From Cymbomonas tetramitiformis (taxonomy: Eukaryota; Chlorophyta; Pyramimonadophyceae; Pyramimonadales; Pyramimonadaceae), in the NCBI GenBank assembly GCA_001247695.2, contig LGRX02035013.1, forward strand, positions 1 to 64,000: a stretch of 64,000 bases of DNA, given 5' to 3'. Both the position numbers and the translations under genes were made by a program. This document shows, piece after piece, positions 22,502-35,200 of the stretch (positions within the stretch are counted from its first letter, which is position 1; the number at the start of each line of letters is the position of its first letter). The notes beneath the pieces were generated by a model. It worked only from the letters and a program-made list of their open reading frames with translations. It did not search any database and was not told the DNA's origin.

Positions 22502-23427
22502 ATGTCAGCGAAGGACTTGAAGATATCAGGAAACAAAGCTTTTGAATCGCAACGCTATGAAGAAGCGAAACACTTTTATACCTTGGTGAGTAGAGCGCAA
22601 CAAGTTGGCGTGAATGTGGCAGAATTGCTGTTCTTCGCGAGATCGAAGAATACGACTGCTTGTGCTGTGTCAGAAACCACTGAGAAGTGGTACTTTCGGA
22701 AAAGTGCATTCATTCAGATGTTGCTTTCTCTACGTGTTCGCACTTTTCGAACAATGGTCCTTTGTCTCGTCCTCTCGTGTCGTATTCATTCTAGTGAGAA
22801 TAGACCGAAGCCGACACTGCATGATATGCTGTATAAAGATGATGTATGTATCCCGTCACGGAATAGGTATGCAGTAAGTTGCAGAATGTCTCAAACGAAA
22901 ATAACGCTTGATTCACTACTTGGCATATCGCCTCGTCCGCGTGGCACATTGTGATGAAGGATCTTTGTTCTATGTGACTGGCAGGCTCTAGAAGCTCCTG
23001 ATGCGACAGAAGCAGGGATTCACGTGCTATATAGTAATCGCTCGGCGGCGCATCTTGCTTTAAAGCAGCCGAGTGCGGCCTTAACAGACGCCACGGTGGG
23101 ATATTTATATCACACGAGGGCTACCCTTGACAAAGATTTCCTACTCAGTCTGCCCTTGGGCTTATTCTCAGCGGGAGTTCGCGTACACTACCGCTGGCGC
23201 GTTCATGGAGAACCTAGAGACGCGAAGGACGTGCCGTGCTTTGACTGCATGTCCATATTTGTTTGCAGTTAGGATGGGACTCAGCATTCCTCGGCCTCCG
23301 TCGTGCTCACATAGTCGGCTTCTCCGCGGTGCTTTCTTTCGAGACACTTTTGCCGAGCGGACAAGGGCGCGATATTCCTTCCAATGACCTGCCGATTATT
23401 TCGGATATTTATAGCAGTCTGTGCTGA
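22502..23427 (+). CDS. Small TPR protein, STI1/HOP-type repeat
   Basis: Exon 1 (22502-22585) begins ATG and encodes LKISGNKAFESQRYEEAKHFY, the first helix pair of a co-chaperone-type TPR. It ends before GTGAGT. Exon 2 (22985-23095) encodes YSNRSAAHLALKQPSAALTDA, the second and third helices. The junction is in phase and restores a canonical TPR (YxxAL). TPRs of this class typically bind the C-terminal EEVD of Hsp70/Hsp90. A third exon at 23269-23427 (after TTTGCAG) keeps the frame to a TGA and would give a protein of about 117 aa, but it is weakly supported. A further TPR-like peptide lies at about 23770-23890, so the gene may continue downstream. Confidence 0.6.
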
Positions 23428-25849
23428 TCTTGAGCGTGTGGGTCGAGGTGACTCGTGGATGTTTCATCCCCGAGGCTAAGAGCGGGCGTGGTGACCTCGC
23501 CAGGCCGCTGTGCAGAACAAGCCCGGTTGGCCAAAGGCGTTCTCCCGGCGAGGAGCTGCGCAGGTCTGAGAGCCCCTGCGCGCTGTGAATCTGAAGACTG
23601 CAAACTTCATAACAGTAATTTTAGAATATCGGCACGTGTGTTCGAGACTAGAAAGTCCCCACCGTGATGTGCGCTTTGTAGTCTCGCGTGTGTGCACGCC
23701 ATCGTTGCCATGGGTCACCTACGCAAGCGGTGTGCTGATGCGGCGCATAGGATGTCCCTGTCAAAACAGATGAAACTGAAAGATTATGCCGGCGCCGCGG
23801 AGTCCTTCAGACGAGCATACGAGGCTGAAGGCACCGAAGAGTATTGTCTGAATCTTGTGGAGTCACTCCTCTGTCTCTTCCGCGGCGTCCAACAAATCAC
23901 CGGTGAGTCAGCAAGTGGCTGCTATGCCTCTCCCGTGGACTCTGCCAGGTCACCGAGTCGTATCGCTACTATGTCACCGGTGAGTCAGCAAGTCACCGCT
24001 GAGTCTCCCCCGACTTGTTGGTCCCCCGGTCCGGTTAGCCGCATTCACAAACGAGCGAAGAGTAGGGAGCAGGTCAGTGACAATCACGGATCACAACCCT
24101 ACAGACTTTTACAACTCAGTGTTGTGCGGTGATGTCGTCTTGAGTAACTACCCATTTCGCTCTTGAAGAGGCCTTGCAGCGAGCAGTAAACAGTGATCCG
24201 ACTTTGTGGCATCAAACTGGATTGAAACCGGGAGAATGAGATAGTTTCCTTCGCCGTCCGGGATGTGCAGGCAGGGAACTGCAGCCCGGGCAGAGTTGGG
24301 GTCCCGGCGACTGGGCCGCCAACATAGACAAGGTATGCTCTTAAACCGGAAGCTGCGGCCCGCGCGGACCATATCCCCGGTGACCGGGCCGTCAACATCG
24401 ATTAGCTGACACCGGCAGCTGAACGGGGAAGCGGGCCTCGGGGAGCTTGGGAGATGGACCTACTGCGTGGGAAACTGAAGGGTCCAACATGGGAGCTGGT
24501 GCGCCTGGCGGCTGTGCTGCAGGGGGGCTACCAGCAGTTGCTTCTGTGTGGGAAACTGAAGGGTCCAAAGTGGGAGCTGGTGCGCCTGGCGGCTGTGCTG
24601 CAGCTTGCCGGTCTGGCAAAGTGCCCTTTACACAAGTAACTCGCCCCGCAACCCTAAAAAAACCTGTTTGCTCACTTCAAGTTCATCCTCTTGTTGGTGT
24701 GCTGGCCACTTGGCCACCTCTTTGAAGCTCGGTGCTTCCCCAGGTCGCACCGCACGATCGAGCACTGCTTCCTTATCTGAAGGCAGGAGGAAGTTTGTGG
24801 CCACAGTGTTGCCAGATCCAAGCACTAAATGGGTCTCGCAGCGATAGCATATCGAGGTTCACAACCTCCGTCGAGAGAAGTTTTGAAGATGCCTTGCTTG
24901 TCCTGAGGGGAGAGATGCCTGACAAAAAACTTGCCCTCGCATATATTCTTTCGGCATATTCTTGGCCTGGCGTCGCACCCTCAACTCAGCGAAGAGGGCT
25001 GACAGCGGCGATGCTCGAAAGAGTCACTCCAGGCCACGTGTCTGCATCGAAGTGCAAATGGAAAGTCAAGCGACAGAGACTGGAGACGCCCGGATTGATG
25101 CTAAATAGATTCTCACGAAGCATATGCCACATTAGGCCTCACCTGATGCACCAATTCACGATTTCGTTGAAGTCGAATGGTTGATTTGAGTCGAGCCCGG
25201 CGATGGGGAGCAGACAGCGGTTCCTGTGCGCTGGGGAGGGGGCCGAAGTGATCTGCCAGCACGCACTCGCCGAAGACATGCATCGATTGGCGCTCCCCTT
25301 GCGCATGCAGTCCATCTGGCGATATCATCTAGGAGCGCCATATTCTGACAGCAGCCTGCTGCTGCCGTGTGCGGTTGGCTTGGTAATGCCCGCACTTGGT
25401 GCTCCTGCCATGCGGGGTTGGCGGTGTTTTCGTTTCTATGCCTGTCGTGCCCCGTCAGCTTGGTGATGCCCGTTTCTTCTATGGTTGTACTGAAACCATT
25501 TCACTGAAGGGAATTTCATGGCGGGCGCACGCATTTTTCTTCCGCTGTGGATCGGCAGCACACGTTGAAACCTGTGAAGCAATGATAAGCAAGTGAGCAG
25601 ACTAACTTTGAGCTATAGGTAGTGGCCGCCCTAGCAACAGCGATCGCCATCGAGCGCGTTCGGACCTCCCTTGTGGCACTACCGATGCCCTACACCAGGT
25701 CTTCGCGATGCGCATTATTTCTTGAAGAGCATTGTGTGCAGCGTGCAATAAGCGATACGTTGCGGAGGGGTGACAGGCAAATCTGAGCCGGCTGAGCCAA
25801 TGCGTGCCAGAATTACCTGTTGGTCTGATGATGTGCCAACACAAATCAG
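23428..25849. other. Possible extra exons and local duplications, no firm gene
   Basis: A plus-strand frame at 23692-24132 contains a TPR-like segment (KDYAGAAESFRRAYEAEG) that may belong to the upstream TPR gene. A frame at 24732-25184 contains ALLVLRGEMPDKKLALAYIL, which is not recognised. Two local duplications occur: about 83 bp around 24255-24420, and a 65-bp block at 24466-24530 repeated at 24548-24612. Nothing else is recognisable. Confidence 0.4.
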
Positions 25850-25852
25850 GTG

Positions 25853-28378
25853 CTCGCACTTGCTGATCAGAAGATGCTGGTTCGGGAAGGGTCCAGCAAT
25901 CTTGCTGATCAGAAGATGCTGGCTCAGAAAGAGTGCAGCAATCTTGCTGATCAGAAGATGCTGGTTCGGGAAGGGTCCAGCAATCTTACTGATCAGAAGA
26001 TGCTGGCTCAGGAAGGGTGCAGCAACCTTGCTGATCAGAAGATGCTGGCTCAGAAAGGGTGCAACAATCTTGCCGATCAGGAGATGCTGGTTCAGGAAGG
26101 GTGCAGCAATCTTGCTGATCACAAGATGCTGGTTTGGGAAGTGTCCAGCAATCTTGCTGATCAGAAGATGCTGGTTCAGGAAGGGTGCAGCAATCTTGCT
26201 GATCAGAAGATGCTGGCGCAGGAAGGGTGCAGCAATCTTGCTGATCAGAAGATGCTGGCTCAGGAAGGGTGCAGCAATCTTGCTGATCAGAAGATGCTGG
26301 TTTGGGAAGGGTCCAGCAATCTTGCCGATCAGAAGATGTTGGTTCAGGAAGGGTGCAGCAATCTTGCTGATCAGAAGATGCTGGTTCAGGAAGGGTGCAG
26401 CAATCTTGCTGATCAGGGATGCTGGCTCAGGAAGGGTGCAGCAATCTTGCTGATCAGAAGATGCTGGTTCGGGAAGGGTGCAGCAATCTTGCTGATCAGA
26501 AGATGCTGGCTCAGGAAGGGTGCAGCAATCTTGCTGATCAGAAGATGCTGGTTCAGGAAGGGTCCAGCAATCTTGCTGATCAGAAGATGCTGGTTCGGGA
26601 AGGGTCCAGCAATCTTACTGATCAGAAGATGCTGGCTCAGGAAGGGTCCAGCAATCTTGCTGATCAGAAGATGCTGGCTCAGAAAGAGTGCAGCAATCTT
26701 GCTGATCAGAAGATGCTGGTTCGGGAAGGGTCCAGCAATCTTACTGATCAGAAGATGCTGGCTCAGGAAGGGTGCAGCAATCTTGCTGATCAGAAGATGC
26801 TGGCTCAGAAAGGGTGCAACAATCTTGCCGATCAGGAGATGCTGGTTCAGGAAGGGTGCAGCAATCTTGCTGATCACAAGATGCTGGTTTGGGAAGTGTC
26901 CAGCAATCTTGCTGATCAGAAGATGCTGGTTCAGGAAGGGTGCAGCAATCTTGCTGATCAGAAGATGCTGGCGCAGGAAGGGTGCAGCAATCTTGCTGAT
27001 CAGAAGATGCTGGCTCAGGAAGGGTGCAGCAATCTTGCTGATCAGAAGATGCTGGTTTGGGAAGGGTCCAGCAATCTTGCCGATCAGAAGATGTTGGTTC
27101 AGGAAGGGTGCAGCAATCTTGCTGATCAGAAGATGCTGGTTCAGGAAGGGTGCAGCAATCTTGCTGATCAGAAGATGCTGGCTCAGGAAGGGTGCAGCAA
27201 CCTTGCTGATCAGAAGATGCTGGTTCAGGAAGGGTCCAGCAATCTTGCTGATCAGAAGATGCTGGCTCAGAAAGGGTGCAACAATCTTGCAGATCAGGAG
27301 ATGCTGGTTCAGGAAGGGTGCAGCAATCTTGCTGATCACAAGATGCTGGTTTGGGAAGTGTCCAGCAATCTTGCTGATCAGAAGATGCTGGTTCAGGAAG
27401 GGTGCAGCAATCTTGCTGATCAGAAGATGCTGGCGCAGGAAGGGTGCAGCAATCTTGCTGATCAGAAGATGCTGGCTCAGGAAGGGTGCAGCAATCTTGC
27501 TGATCAGAAGATGCTGGTTTGGGAAGGGTCCAGCAATCTTGCCGATCAGAAGATGTTGGTTCAGGAAGGGTGCAGCAATCTTGCTGATCAGAAGATGCTG
27601 GTTCAGGAAGGGTGCAGCAATCTTGCTGATCAGAAGATGCTGGCTCAGGAAGGGTGCAGCAACCTTGCTGATCAGAAGATGCTGGTTCAGGAAGGGTCCA
27701 GCAATCTTGCTGATCAGAAGATGCTGGTTCGGGAAGGGTCCAGCCATCTTGCTGATCAGAAGATGCTGGTTCGGGAAGGGTGCAGCAATCTTGCTGATCA
27801 GAAGATGCTGGCTCAGAAAGAGTGCAGCAATCTTGCTGATCAGGAGATGCTGGTTCAGGAAGGGTGCAGCAATCTTGTTGATCAGAAGATGCTGGTTCAG
27901 GAAGGGTGCAGCAATCTTGCTGATCAGAAGATGTTGGCGCAGGAAGGGGCCAGCAATCTTGCTGATCAGGAGATGCTGGTTCAGGAAGGGTGCAGCAATC
28001 TTGCGATCAGAAGATGCTGGTTCGGAAGGGTGTAGCAATCTTGCTGATCAGAAGATGCTGGTTCGGGAAGGGTGCAGCAATCTTGCTGATCAGAAGATGC
28101 TGGTTCGGGAAGGGTGCAGCAATCTTGCAGATCAGAAGATGCTGGCTCGGGAAGGGTGCAACAATCTTGCAGATCAGGGATGCTGGCTCAGGAAGGGTGC
28201 AGCAATCTTGCTGATCAGAAGATGCTGGTTCGGGAAGGGTGCAGCAATCTTGCTGATCAGAAGATGCTGGCTCAGGAAGGGTGCAGCAATCTTGCTGATC
28301 AGAAGATGCTGGTTCAGGAAGGGTCCAGCAATCTTGCTGATCAGAAGATGCTGGTTCGGGAAGGGTCCAGCAATCTGA
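25853..28378. repeat. 42-bp satellite, about 60 copies, with higher-order structure
   Basis: The unit reads GATCAGAAGATGCTGGTTCA, then GGAAGGGTGC, then AGCAATCTTGCT (42 bp). Variants include GTTCGGGAAG, GCTCAGAAAG and GTTTGGGAAG. A marked variant block (CAACAATCTTGC.GATCAGGAG, then GATCACAAG) recurs near 26064, 26817 and 27279, spacings of about 18 and 11 units. The array therefore has a higher-order repeat structure. Because 42 is a multiple of 3, long frames are open on both strands (842, 541 and 538 codons), encoding 14-aa repeats such as NLADQKMLVQEGCS. One-base deletions (26416, about 28014 and 28025, 28169) switch between frames, which argues against conserved coding. Confidence 0.95.
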
Positions 28379-30890
28379 TCGACCGCTTAGCTTGCCAACG
28401 CATGGACACTGATACCAACCGTGTGGTGCAGTTGATGTGACAGTTCTACGAGCACTGGATAGGATAACGTCTTATGGACAAAACTGCCAACACGCAATGG
28501 TGAGCTTCCAAATGAGAAAGTCCTTGTTACCCGCTTCATGTTGCCACCCTCCAAAGCATCAGCGTCGCCGGCTGCTGACCTTCACAAATGCTGCTCACTT
28601 TGTTGGGACCACGTGAGACGGATGCAAAATGCATGGTTGTGATCAGGCTCAGTGTGAATGATGTGAGGTATATGAATATGATCAGGCGCGCTATAAGAGA
28701 CGTAACGGGAGATGTGATGTGAGACAGAGGGAGTGCGCAGCAGCCTATCAGGCCATTGTCCCTGCGGTTCAGACGCAGCATGCTCTTGACAGCTTTCTCG
28801 AGGTATGGAGTACACACCCTGAACAGCGTGGAGGGTAAGGCACTACTATACGGTGGCTTGCAGCAATGCTGAACTGTCACTTTCCGCTCAGCTAAGATGC
28901 GGCGTGATAAGGGCGCCCACGCCACGATGTCTCATTTGGCTGTGTGATCAGTAAGCAAGGAGGCACTGTGCACGGGAACAGGCATACGGGATGGAAGCCC
29001 TCGAGAAGTTGCTGACATACTTTAAGGTGTGTCTGCTCACGGCATCTTATCATTGACAGACTGATGGGTTTGCCATCCAGCTCCTCGAGCTCTTCAATGG
29101 TGCTTGTTGTGCGTGATCGTTCTCTGAAATTTTGCCGTGGTTGTGGCTAAGGGTATGCCATGTTGACACAGGAGGCAGAGCTGGAAGCTGAGTGGAGTGC
29201 AGTGGTGGCAATGCATCACCAAATTCACAAGCATCCCTTCCACCCACAGAACCAGATTCCAGGTGCTGCGGCCCTCATTCGGCCTTATCTACATTCCCAA
29301 TGAGCTCTTCTGATTTTATTTTATTTGACAGGTATATGCTGAACAGTGGCATTTGGTGGTGCAGCCTGACCTTTAGTCTTGGACGCTTGCGCCTCTTCTG
29401 GAGCACTCAGAAAAGAAAAAATGTAGAGACATCATCTGCGCTGGAAATCCTTAAGGTGATTTGAAATAAAAGAGGGTTACTGATGGGGAGTGTGAACCTG
29501 ATGCACAGGGAAGGAAGTGCGCAAGGAGTTCCAATCTGGCTCTGCAAAGGAAGTGTGCTGATCGAGAGAGACGCTGGCGCCACTAGAATCCATGTATTCG
29601 TTGGGGCATGTGTAAGAAAATTAGCTGTACGCAATACAATTATCGGAGCTTGCATCATGCACTGCAATAATGCTGTAAACATGTACTTACACATGCGTAC
29701 AGAACTGACCATTTATGATCGCCGGCATATCCACGGTGTATTTATCTATTGATTTATTTACATTCGTGCCCATCAATTTATACATGTATACAATAGTTTT
29801 CCCTCATGATTTTGATTTACAGTAGGATCATAGGAAGACAATCCGGAGGCATTTGTTGACGGGAGAAAACTGCACGTCAGCGGTAGCCTAAGTGTCTGCG
29901 CAGCAATCATTTTAAGGCCTACCAGCTGTTGACTGTTTGGTCATTATTGTTCCGACGCGTTCGTGGCAAGTGCTAATCCCGACCATATATTTTATCTGCC
30001 TCGGTGCGCGGGTTTCCCTTGACACGCATGCACGAGTCCCACCCCTGTGCTCTCTTGGCTGCATTTTGCACAGAGTCCTTCGTGTTCGTTATTGTTCCGC
30101 CCGAATTTTTGAAAGCGTAGCAGCGTGACTGGCGTGTTCTAAAACATGTCGACGTGCCTTGCACCACGGGAAACAGAGTAACCCAACAACACATATCTAA
30201 GATACGGGAATATAAATGGATGCGATGTTTCAAATTGCGCAAGAGACATTTGTCTCAGATTTTGCTGTGAGCATCATTATGATGCTTATACTGATAGCGG
30301 TTGCTCACGACATTGTGCAATACGAAGCGATACAAGACGATTCCATACAAATTGATCATGATGCGCGATGGCACACTAACGATACCCGGTCGAATGTCCT
30401 TTAATTCATGGCGACCTAATCATAGACATACTATGTCCATCTATACGCGCCGTGCAGCTTTGATTTGATCCGTATGGTATGCTGCTATATAACGATTTGA
30501 TTAACAATGATGAGTGTACATGATACTTTGCAATGAATTGATTGCACATGGCATGTTGCCGTGACCTGTCGATGCCTACTATCACCATACTATTAAGTAT
30601 GCGAGTCAATACATAAGGCGTACATCGCACGATGTCATCCGTATTGAATACACACCTTTCGATCTTCATTCGGTATGATTTTCGTATACATAGAATATAC
30701 GACAGGCAGAGTACCCATTATACATATTCTGGTGTGACGCACCCATGGTGTACGAGGCACGGGGGGGGCGATACGGATGCGGAATCGGTCAGGCTGTATA
30801 ACGGTCTTGAAACGAAAGCATCATCTCATTATTCTCAGTGTGTAAGCGAGCGAGTGGGTTCCAAAGCCCCACTCAGGATCTGATCATAAA
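28379..30890. other. Spacer, no firm gene
   Basis: GC content falls gradually. A plus-strand frame downstream of a CACAG acceptor-like site (about 29173-29305) reads like protein (EAELEAEWSAVVAMHHQIHK) but has no good partner. A 62-codon ORF (30216-30404, ATG start) contains a hydrophobic run, FAVSIIMMLILIAVAHDI, that could be a membrane segment. Neither is recognised. Confidence 0.35.
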
Positions 30891-30904
30891 TTATTGCATA
30901 GGGG

Positions 30905-31190
30905 AAATGTTATTCCAGGAGCAAATGTGACTAGTTTCCGGAACAAGTAACTTTAGGTACTTTTTTGAGAAACATTGATTTTCCCCGGAGCAAATATGAC
31001 TTGTTCCGGAAACAAGTTGAAAAGTTCCTTCTTTCTGGAGCAAAATTGATTTGTTCCGGAAACAAGTTGGAAAATTGCTTCTTTCCGGAGCAAAATTGAC
31101 TTGTTCCGGAAACAAGTTGAAAAGTTGCTTCTTTCCGGAGCAAAATTGACTTGTTTTCGAAACAAGTTGAAATGATGACATTCCCCAATG
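30905..31190. repeat. 50-bp tandem repeat containing a palindromic core
   Basis: Five units each carry GGAGCAAA, then the near-perfect palindrome ACTTGTTCCGGAAACAAGT, then a TTGAAAAGTTGCTTCTTT-like spacer. The first unit is longer (about 68 bp). The units are contiguous and no unique spacers are present. Confidence 0.85.
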
Positions 31191-31493
31191 TGAATTATAA
31201 TAATACTTTTGGGCACGGTGACCGAATTCGGTCATACCACGGTAAAAATACACCCACTAAAAGTTGCACGTACACGGAGCACCGTTGGGCGAGATTAGTA
31301 CTCTGGTCGGGGACGACAGCTGACCAACAATTTCGATGTAGGACCCCCGGGTTTTCGTGCAGACCGGAGTAATAAATCAACCCCTCCTCCTGCGCGCCGC
31401 AAACATCGATATCGTGCAGCCTCCCTCCCCCGGTACCCCACCACTAGCACTCCTCGCACCCCTTCAACCCTGCCCCAGCTAAAAACACCCAGG

Positions 31494-31600
31494 TTACTTG
31501 TTTCGGAAACAAGTCAAATCTGCTCCGGAGAAAAGCAATGTTCCTAGGGAAAGCATCCCAAGTTACTTGTTTCGGAAACAAGTCACATTTCCTGTCAGGG
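31494..31600. repeat. Inverted copy of the palindromic repeat
   Basis: Two palindromes (ACTTGTTTCGGAAACAAGT) with intervening sequence match the reverse complement of the first two units of the array at 30.9 kb, including the TGCTCCGG and GGAACATTG landmarks. With the left array it forms an inverted repeat about 300 bp apart. The intervening 31190-31494 has no gene. Confidence 0.75.
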
Positions 31601-31829
31601 GGCACGATAGACTGCCAATTACCCCTACGGAAGGGGGATCCGATTCAGATTACCGGCATATTGGGAGAAATAATGATAGGGAATCTGAGATCGTGGATGA
31701 AGAATGCAAAATCAGTAAATGTTATCTCTCTGGCAGAATCGCGAACGATAGTAATATCATTAGGAACGATTATGACAGAATCGACGGTGTCAGTACAATA
31801 CCGTGACAGATGACGATAGTGGTTATTTC
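31601..31829 (+). repeat. 230-bp dispersed repeat, copy 1
   Basis: From GGGGGCACGATAGACTGCCA to GACAGATGACGATAGTG this is nearly identical to 43963-44188, with only a few substitutions and the same orientation. Two forward frames are open. In one, a CGA here corresponds to a TGA stop in copy 2. It ends at the point where the GC-rich retroelement sequence begins. Confidence 0.92.
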
Positions 31830-32238
31830 AACCAGACCCCACCTTCCCACCAGCAGGAGCCTTCGATAACTCCCCAGAGGGCCCCCTCCCACCTTCACCC
31901 TCCTCTTCAGACGACGAGGTGGAAGACAACTGAGCGCTTGGACAGCATACACCCTGGCTATCCCACCAGCGCGCCACTACCGTGAGTGGTACTACCAGGG
32001 GTTCACGGTTTTTGTCTTCAACTACCCGGACCCTTACCACCCAGCAATACCGGTGCTTCCTGGTGAAACCTTGGCCGACGCTCCACCGTCTCCAGAAGTC
32101 AGCCCTACACCTTCTCCTCCTCCTTCCCCCCCTCACGAAAGCGACACTGAATAAACAAAAGGCGAGCACTTCCTACCTTCTGCTCACCTGTGGCTTTTGC
32201 CACACCCAGTGTGCGATCTGATCAGCTCAGCAGCCAGT

Positions 32239-35200
32239 ATGTCGCAACATATATCAGAGTCCTTTCCCAGCATGGGGGTCAGTGCAGAGCCGTCACGCCC
32301 CCCATTGTTCTCGCCCCTCACCTTCCCATCGCCCGCCGCTTACGCTTCCGCTCACCCCATTCCACATCCGGGCACCACCATGCCCTACACAGCGGTGCCC
32401 CGCCCTTATACTATGCCGGATGGCACCCCCGCACAGGCTGTATGGAACGGCGTCAATTGGGTATTGCCCCAATCAGCGCCCCTCGCTGGGGGAGTATCAC
32501 CAGTGCCGTTCACACTGGGAACCCATCACCCCGTGGGCGCATATCCCACACCGTTCCAACAACAGCTACAGCAGCAGCAGCAGTGGCTCGCGTACCAGCA
32601 GCAGCAACAGCAGTGGCTTCAGCAGCAGCCACTGGAACCGATGCAGCAGCAGTTACAGCAGCAGCAGTTACAACAGCAGCAGTTACAGCAGCAACAGCAG
32701 CAGCAGCAGCAGCAGCAGCACAGCAGCCGCAGCCGCCACAACAGCCGCAGCATCGACCACAGCAGCCCCATCAGCTGGCACCAGCCACCTCCGCGCTTCA
32801 TGACTCAGGCGCGGATCTCTCATCGCTGCAGCACTTCATCAGCATCGGCGCCGCGGCCCTGCCGGACCCTCTGCAGGTACCCCTTGACAGCGGGGTTCAG
32901 CAGAACGTCTTGGGCGGTACCCAGCTCTTGGTGCGTCACCTTCCCGCGGTGGCGACAACCTCAGAGACTCGCCGGCGTCGGCGTTCCCGAAGGGCATCTT
33001 CGGGCCCTGCGACACATGGCAAGCATCTTCCAGGCCCAAGCCACGCACCTGATCACTCTGACCCCGACTCCGGTACGGACATCAGCCGCACCAGCACGGG
33101 GACCAGAGGCAGCCGAAGCACGCAGGCACGAGCTGAGCGCAGGCGGAGGGCCGCCCACAGGTCCGGCTCCGACTCGGACGCGAGCAGCCGAAGTGAACAC
33201 ATTCGCAGAGAAGTCCTGGCGGCAGTACAGGCCCTGGACATCTCCGCGGTGCTCTCGAGAGGACTCGCGCTGCCTGGTGCGACGGCATCGGCAGGAGCCT
33301 CCCCACCAGGCGACCCTCAGGGCAGCGCACAGGGCCTGACGGCGGACCATCTACACGAGGCAGACGCCGTCGCCAGCGTAACCCCTCCAGTGCCTCAGAC
33401 CGCCGCTGAGACCGCTCCCGCCGAACCTCCCACCCAGGGCCGGCCAAATCCCCATAACATGATGGTGGCCCGCCGGCGGCAGTCGATGGAGACGGTGGTG
33501 CACGGCGGTGGCAATCCCGACTCAGAGCCCAGAGACTCCAGTCCAAGCGACTCGCCACCAGGCCCCCCTAGTGATCCACCTCAAGATCCCCCTGACGATC
33601 CCGCACCAGAGCCCTCCTACCCTCAGTACCCAGAGGTCAGAGCCCTCTTCGTCACCCACGATGGTGGGTCATTGTGGGTGCACCAGTCAGCTGGGGTGCG
33701 AGGCGCGGCAACCGTCTCCCTACCATGGGACGAACGCCGCCGGGCTGGGGTGCAGGGCGACGCCATCTTGTTCAGGATCATGCACCTGCTGGGAGCGCCG
33801 CTGACTGCATATGCGCGCATGGGGGGCCGGCTACACCATGCACCCCTACCCCTTACCAACCCTCGTGTGGAGACCTGGGTCCTCATGGTCGACCGCGAGG
33901 TCATGGATATGGCAATGGGGGACCCAGCCGCGGCCAATGTGCGGTCTACCAGCATGGGGCAGCCAGTATGGGAGTGGATCCCTGCTACTGCGCGGGAGTC
34001 GGAGATGCAGAACTTCGATCAGGACGGGCTCGCCGCGTGGTCGGAGGTCAGCAACTCCGATTGGTACCGGAGCATGAGCGTGGTGGCCGCACAACCATCC
34101 ACACCCCTGCCCTTCCATACACCTCTCCCACTCCCCGCACCACCATCAGCCCCTACATTACCGCCCACTCCGACCGCAGTCCCCACAAATCCCGCGCCTG
34201 CGCCTCCGCCCGCGCATGCCCCGGGACCACCACCTCCTGCCCGTTTCCCCCATTCCGCCGCCGCAAACCCCGTTCACTCTGCCGCTGCCGCGAACCCCGT
34301 TCACTCTGCCGCCGCTGCGAACCCCGTGCTCTCTCCCAGCGCCACCCCCTTTGTTCCAGGCATCGTCCGTCTGCCGCAGGGCACTAACCTGCGAGCATCT
34401 CCAGACGAGGTCCGCCTGGAGCACAAGACCAAAGAGATGGTGCTAAAGCTGGTCAAGAGCGTCACCAGGTTCCCCCGCTCCGCGTCCGACACAAAATCGG
34501 CCGACAAGGAGGGCCTCCTGACGCAGTTGGAGCACTACTCCCACATGGTGCGGAAGGTATTCCAGGAGGCCATCGTGATCGAAGCACTGACCACTCCCAG
34601 TTGTACGCCATCAGTATCAGAGTACCAGGCGAGTGTGTCAAGCCTTCTTTGGAGCTTCAAGGAGTACACTCTTCAAGACCAGCAGAGAAAGTTCTTGGAG
34701 CGCGCGGCGGGGACCTTTGGGTCCGAGCAAGCTTGGCACCAACGCTACGGGGAGCTGGACGTGTTCTTCAGCGATCTGGCGGTGTGCTCTCTGACGCAGG
34801 CCTACCTGGAGAACGCACACGGCGAGGCCATTGCCCTGAAGCAGGCGGTGAACGAGACCGCGGCGGAGTATTTCTCGCGACTGGAGACCCGCATGGCCTC
34901 CGTCAACTTCCTGGCCGGCAGAGTCCCCAATTGCGTGGAGATGACCAACCTGTCGATGCTCTCTACGTACCGCCGGGGGCTGAAATATGCACCCAAGGTG
35001 ATGCGGCGCCTGAGAGCCATCCACTTGGATGTCTCCAAACCAGAAGAGTGGGAGAGGAAGGCCGTTGCTGACGACATCCCAGGCACCCACAACGCCTTGT
35101 TGAAGATTCGGGAAGTTGCTGAGGAGGTGGAGAGTGACATTGACACGGAGGCGGCTCAGAGGCGCTCTCAAGACCGTCCTCCCCGTGCTGTTTCCTTCGC

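Noticed and set aside
22275..22709. 144-codon minus-strand ORF
   Set aside because: Overlaps the TPR exon on the opposite strand, starts at a non-ATG codon and shows no domain.
25850..28378. ORFs of 842, 538 and 541 codons in the 42-bp repeat as genuine protein-coding genes
   Set aside because: The open frames follow from a stop-free 42-bp unit. They exist on both strands, begin and end at array edges, and are switched by one-base deletions.
28980..29310. Three-exon gene from MEALEKLLTYF to EAELEAEWSAVV
   Set aside because: The first intron would be about 33 nt, too short to be credible, and the peptides match no family.
30905..31190. CRISPR array
   Set aside because: Palindromic repeats are present, but units are contiguous near-identical 50-mers without unique spacers, and the genome is eukaryotic with no cas genes.
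32190..32700. N-terminus of the 1159-codon ORF (MAFATPSVRSD)
   Set aside because: Low-complexity shadow frame. The Gln-rich frame starting at 32239 is the protein-like one in this part.
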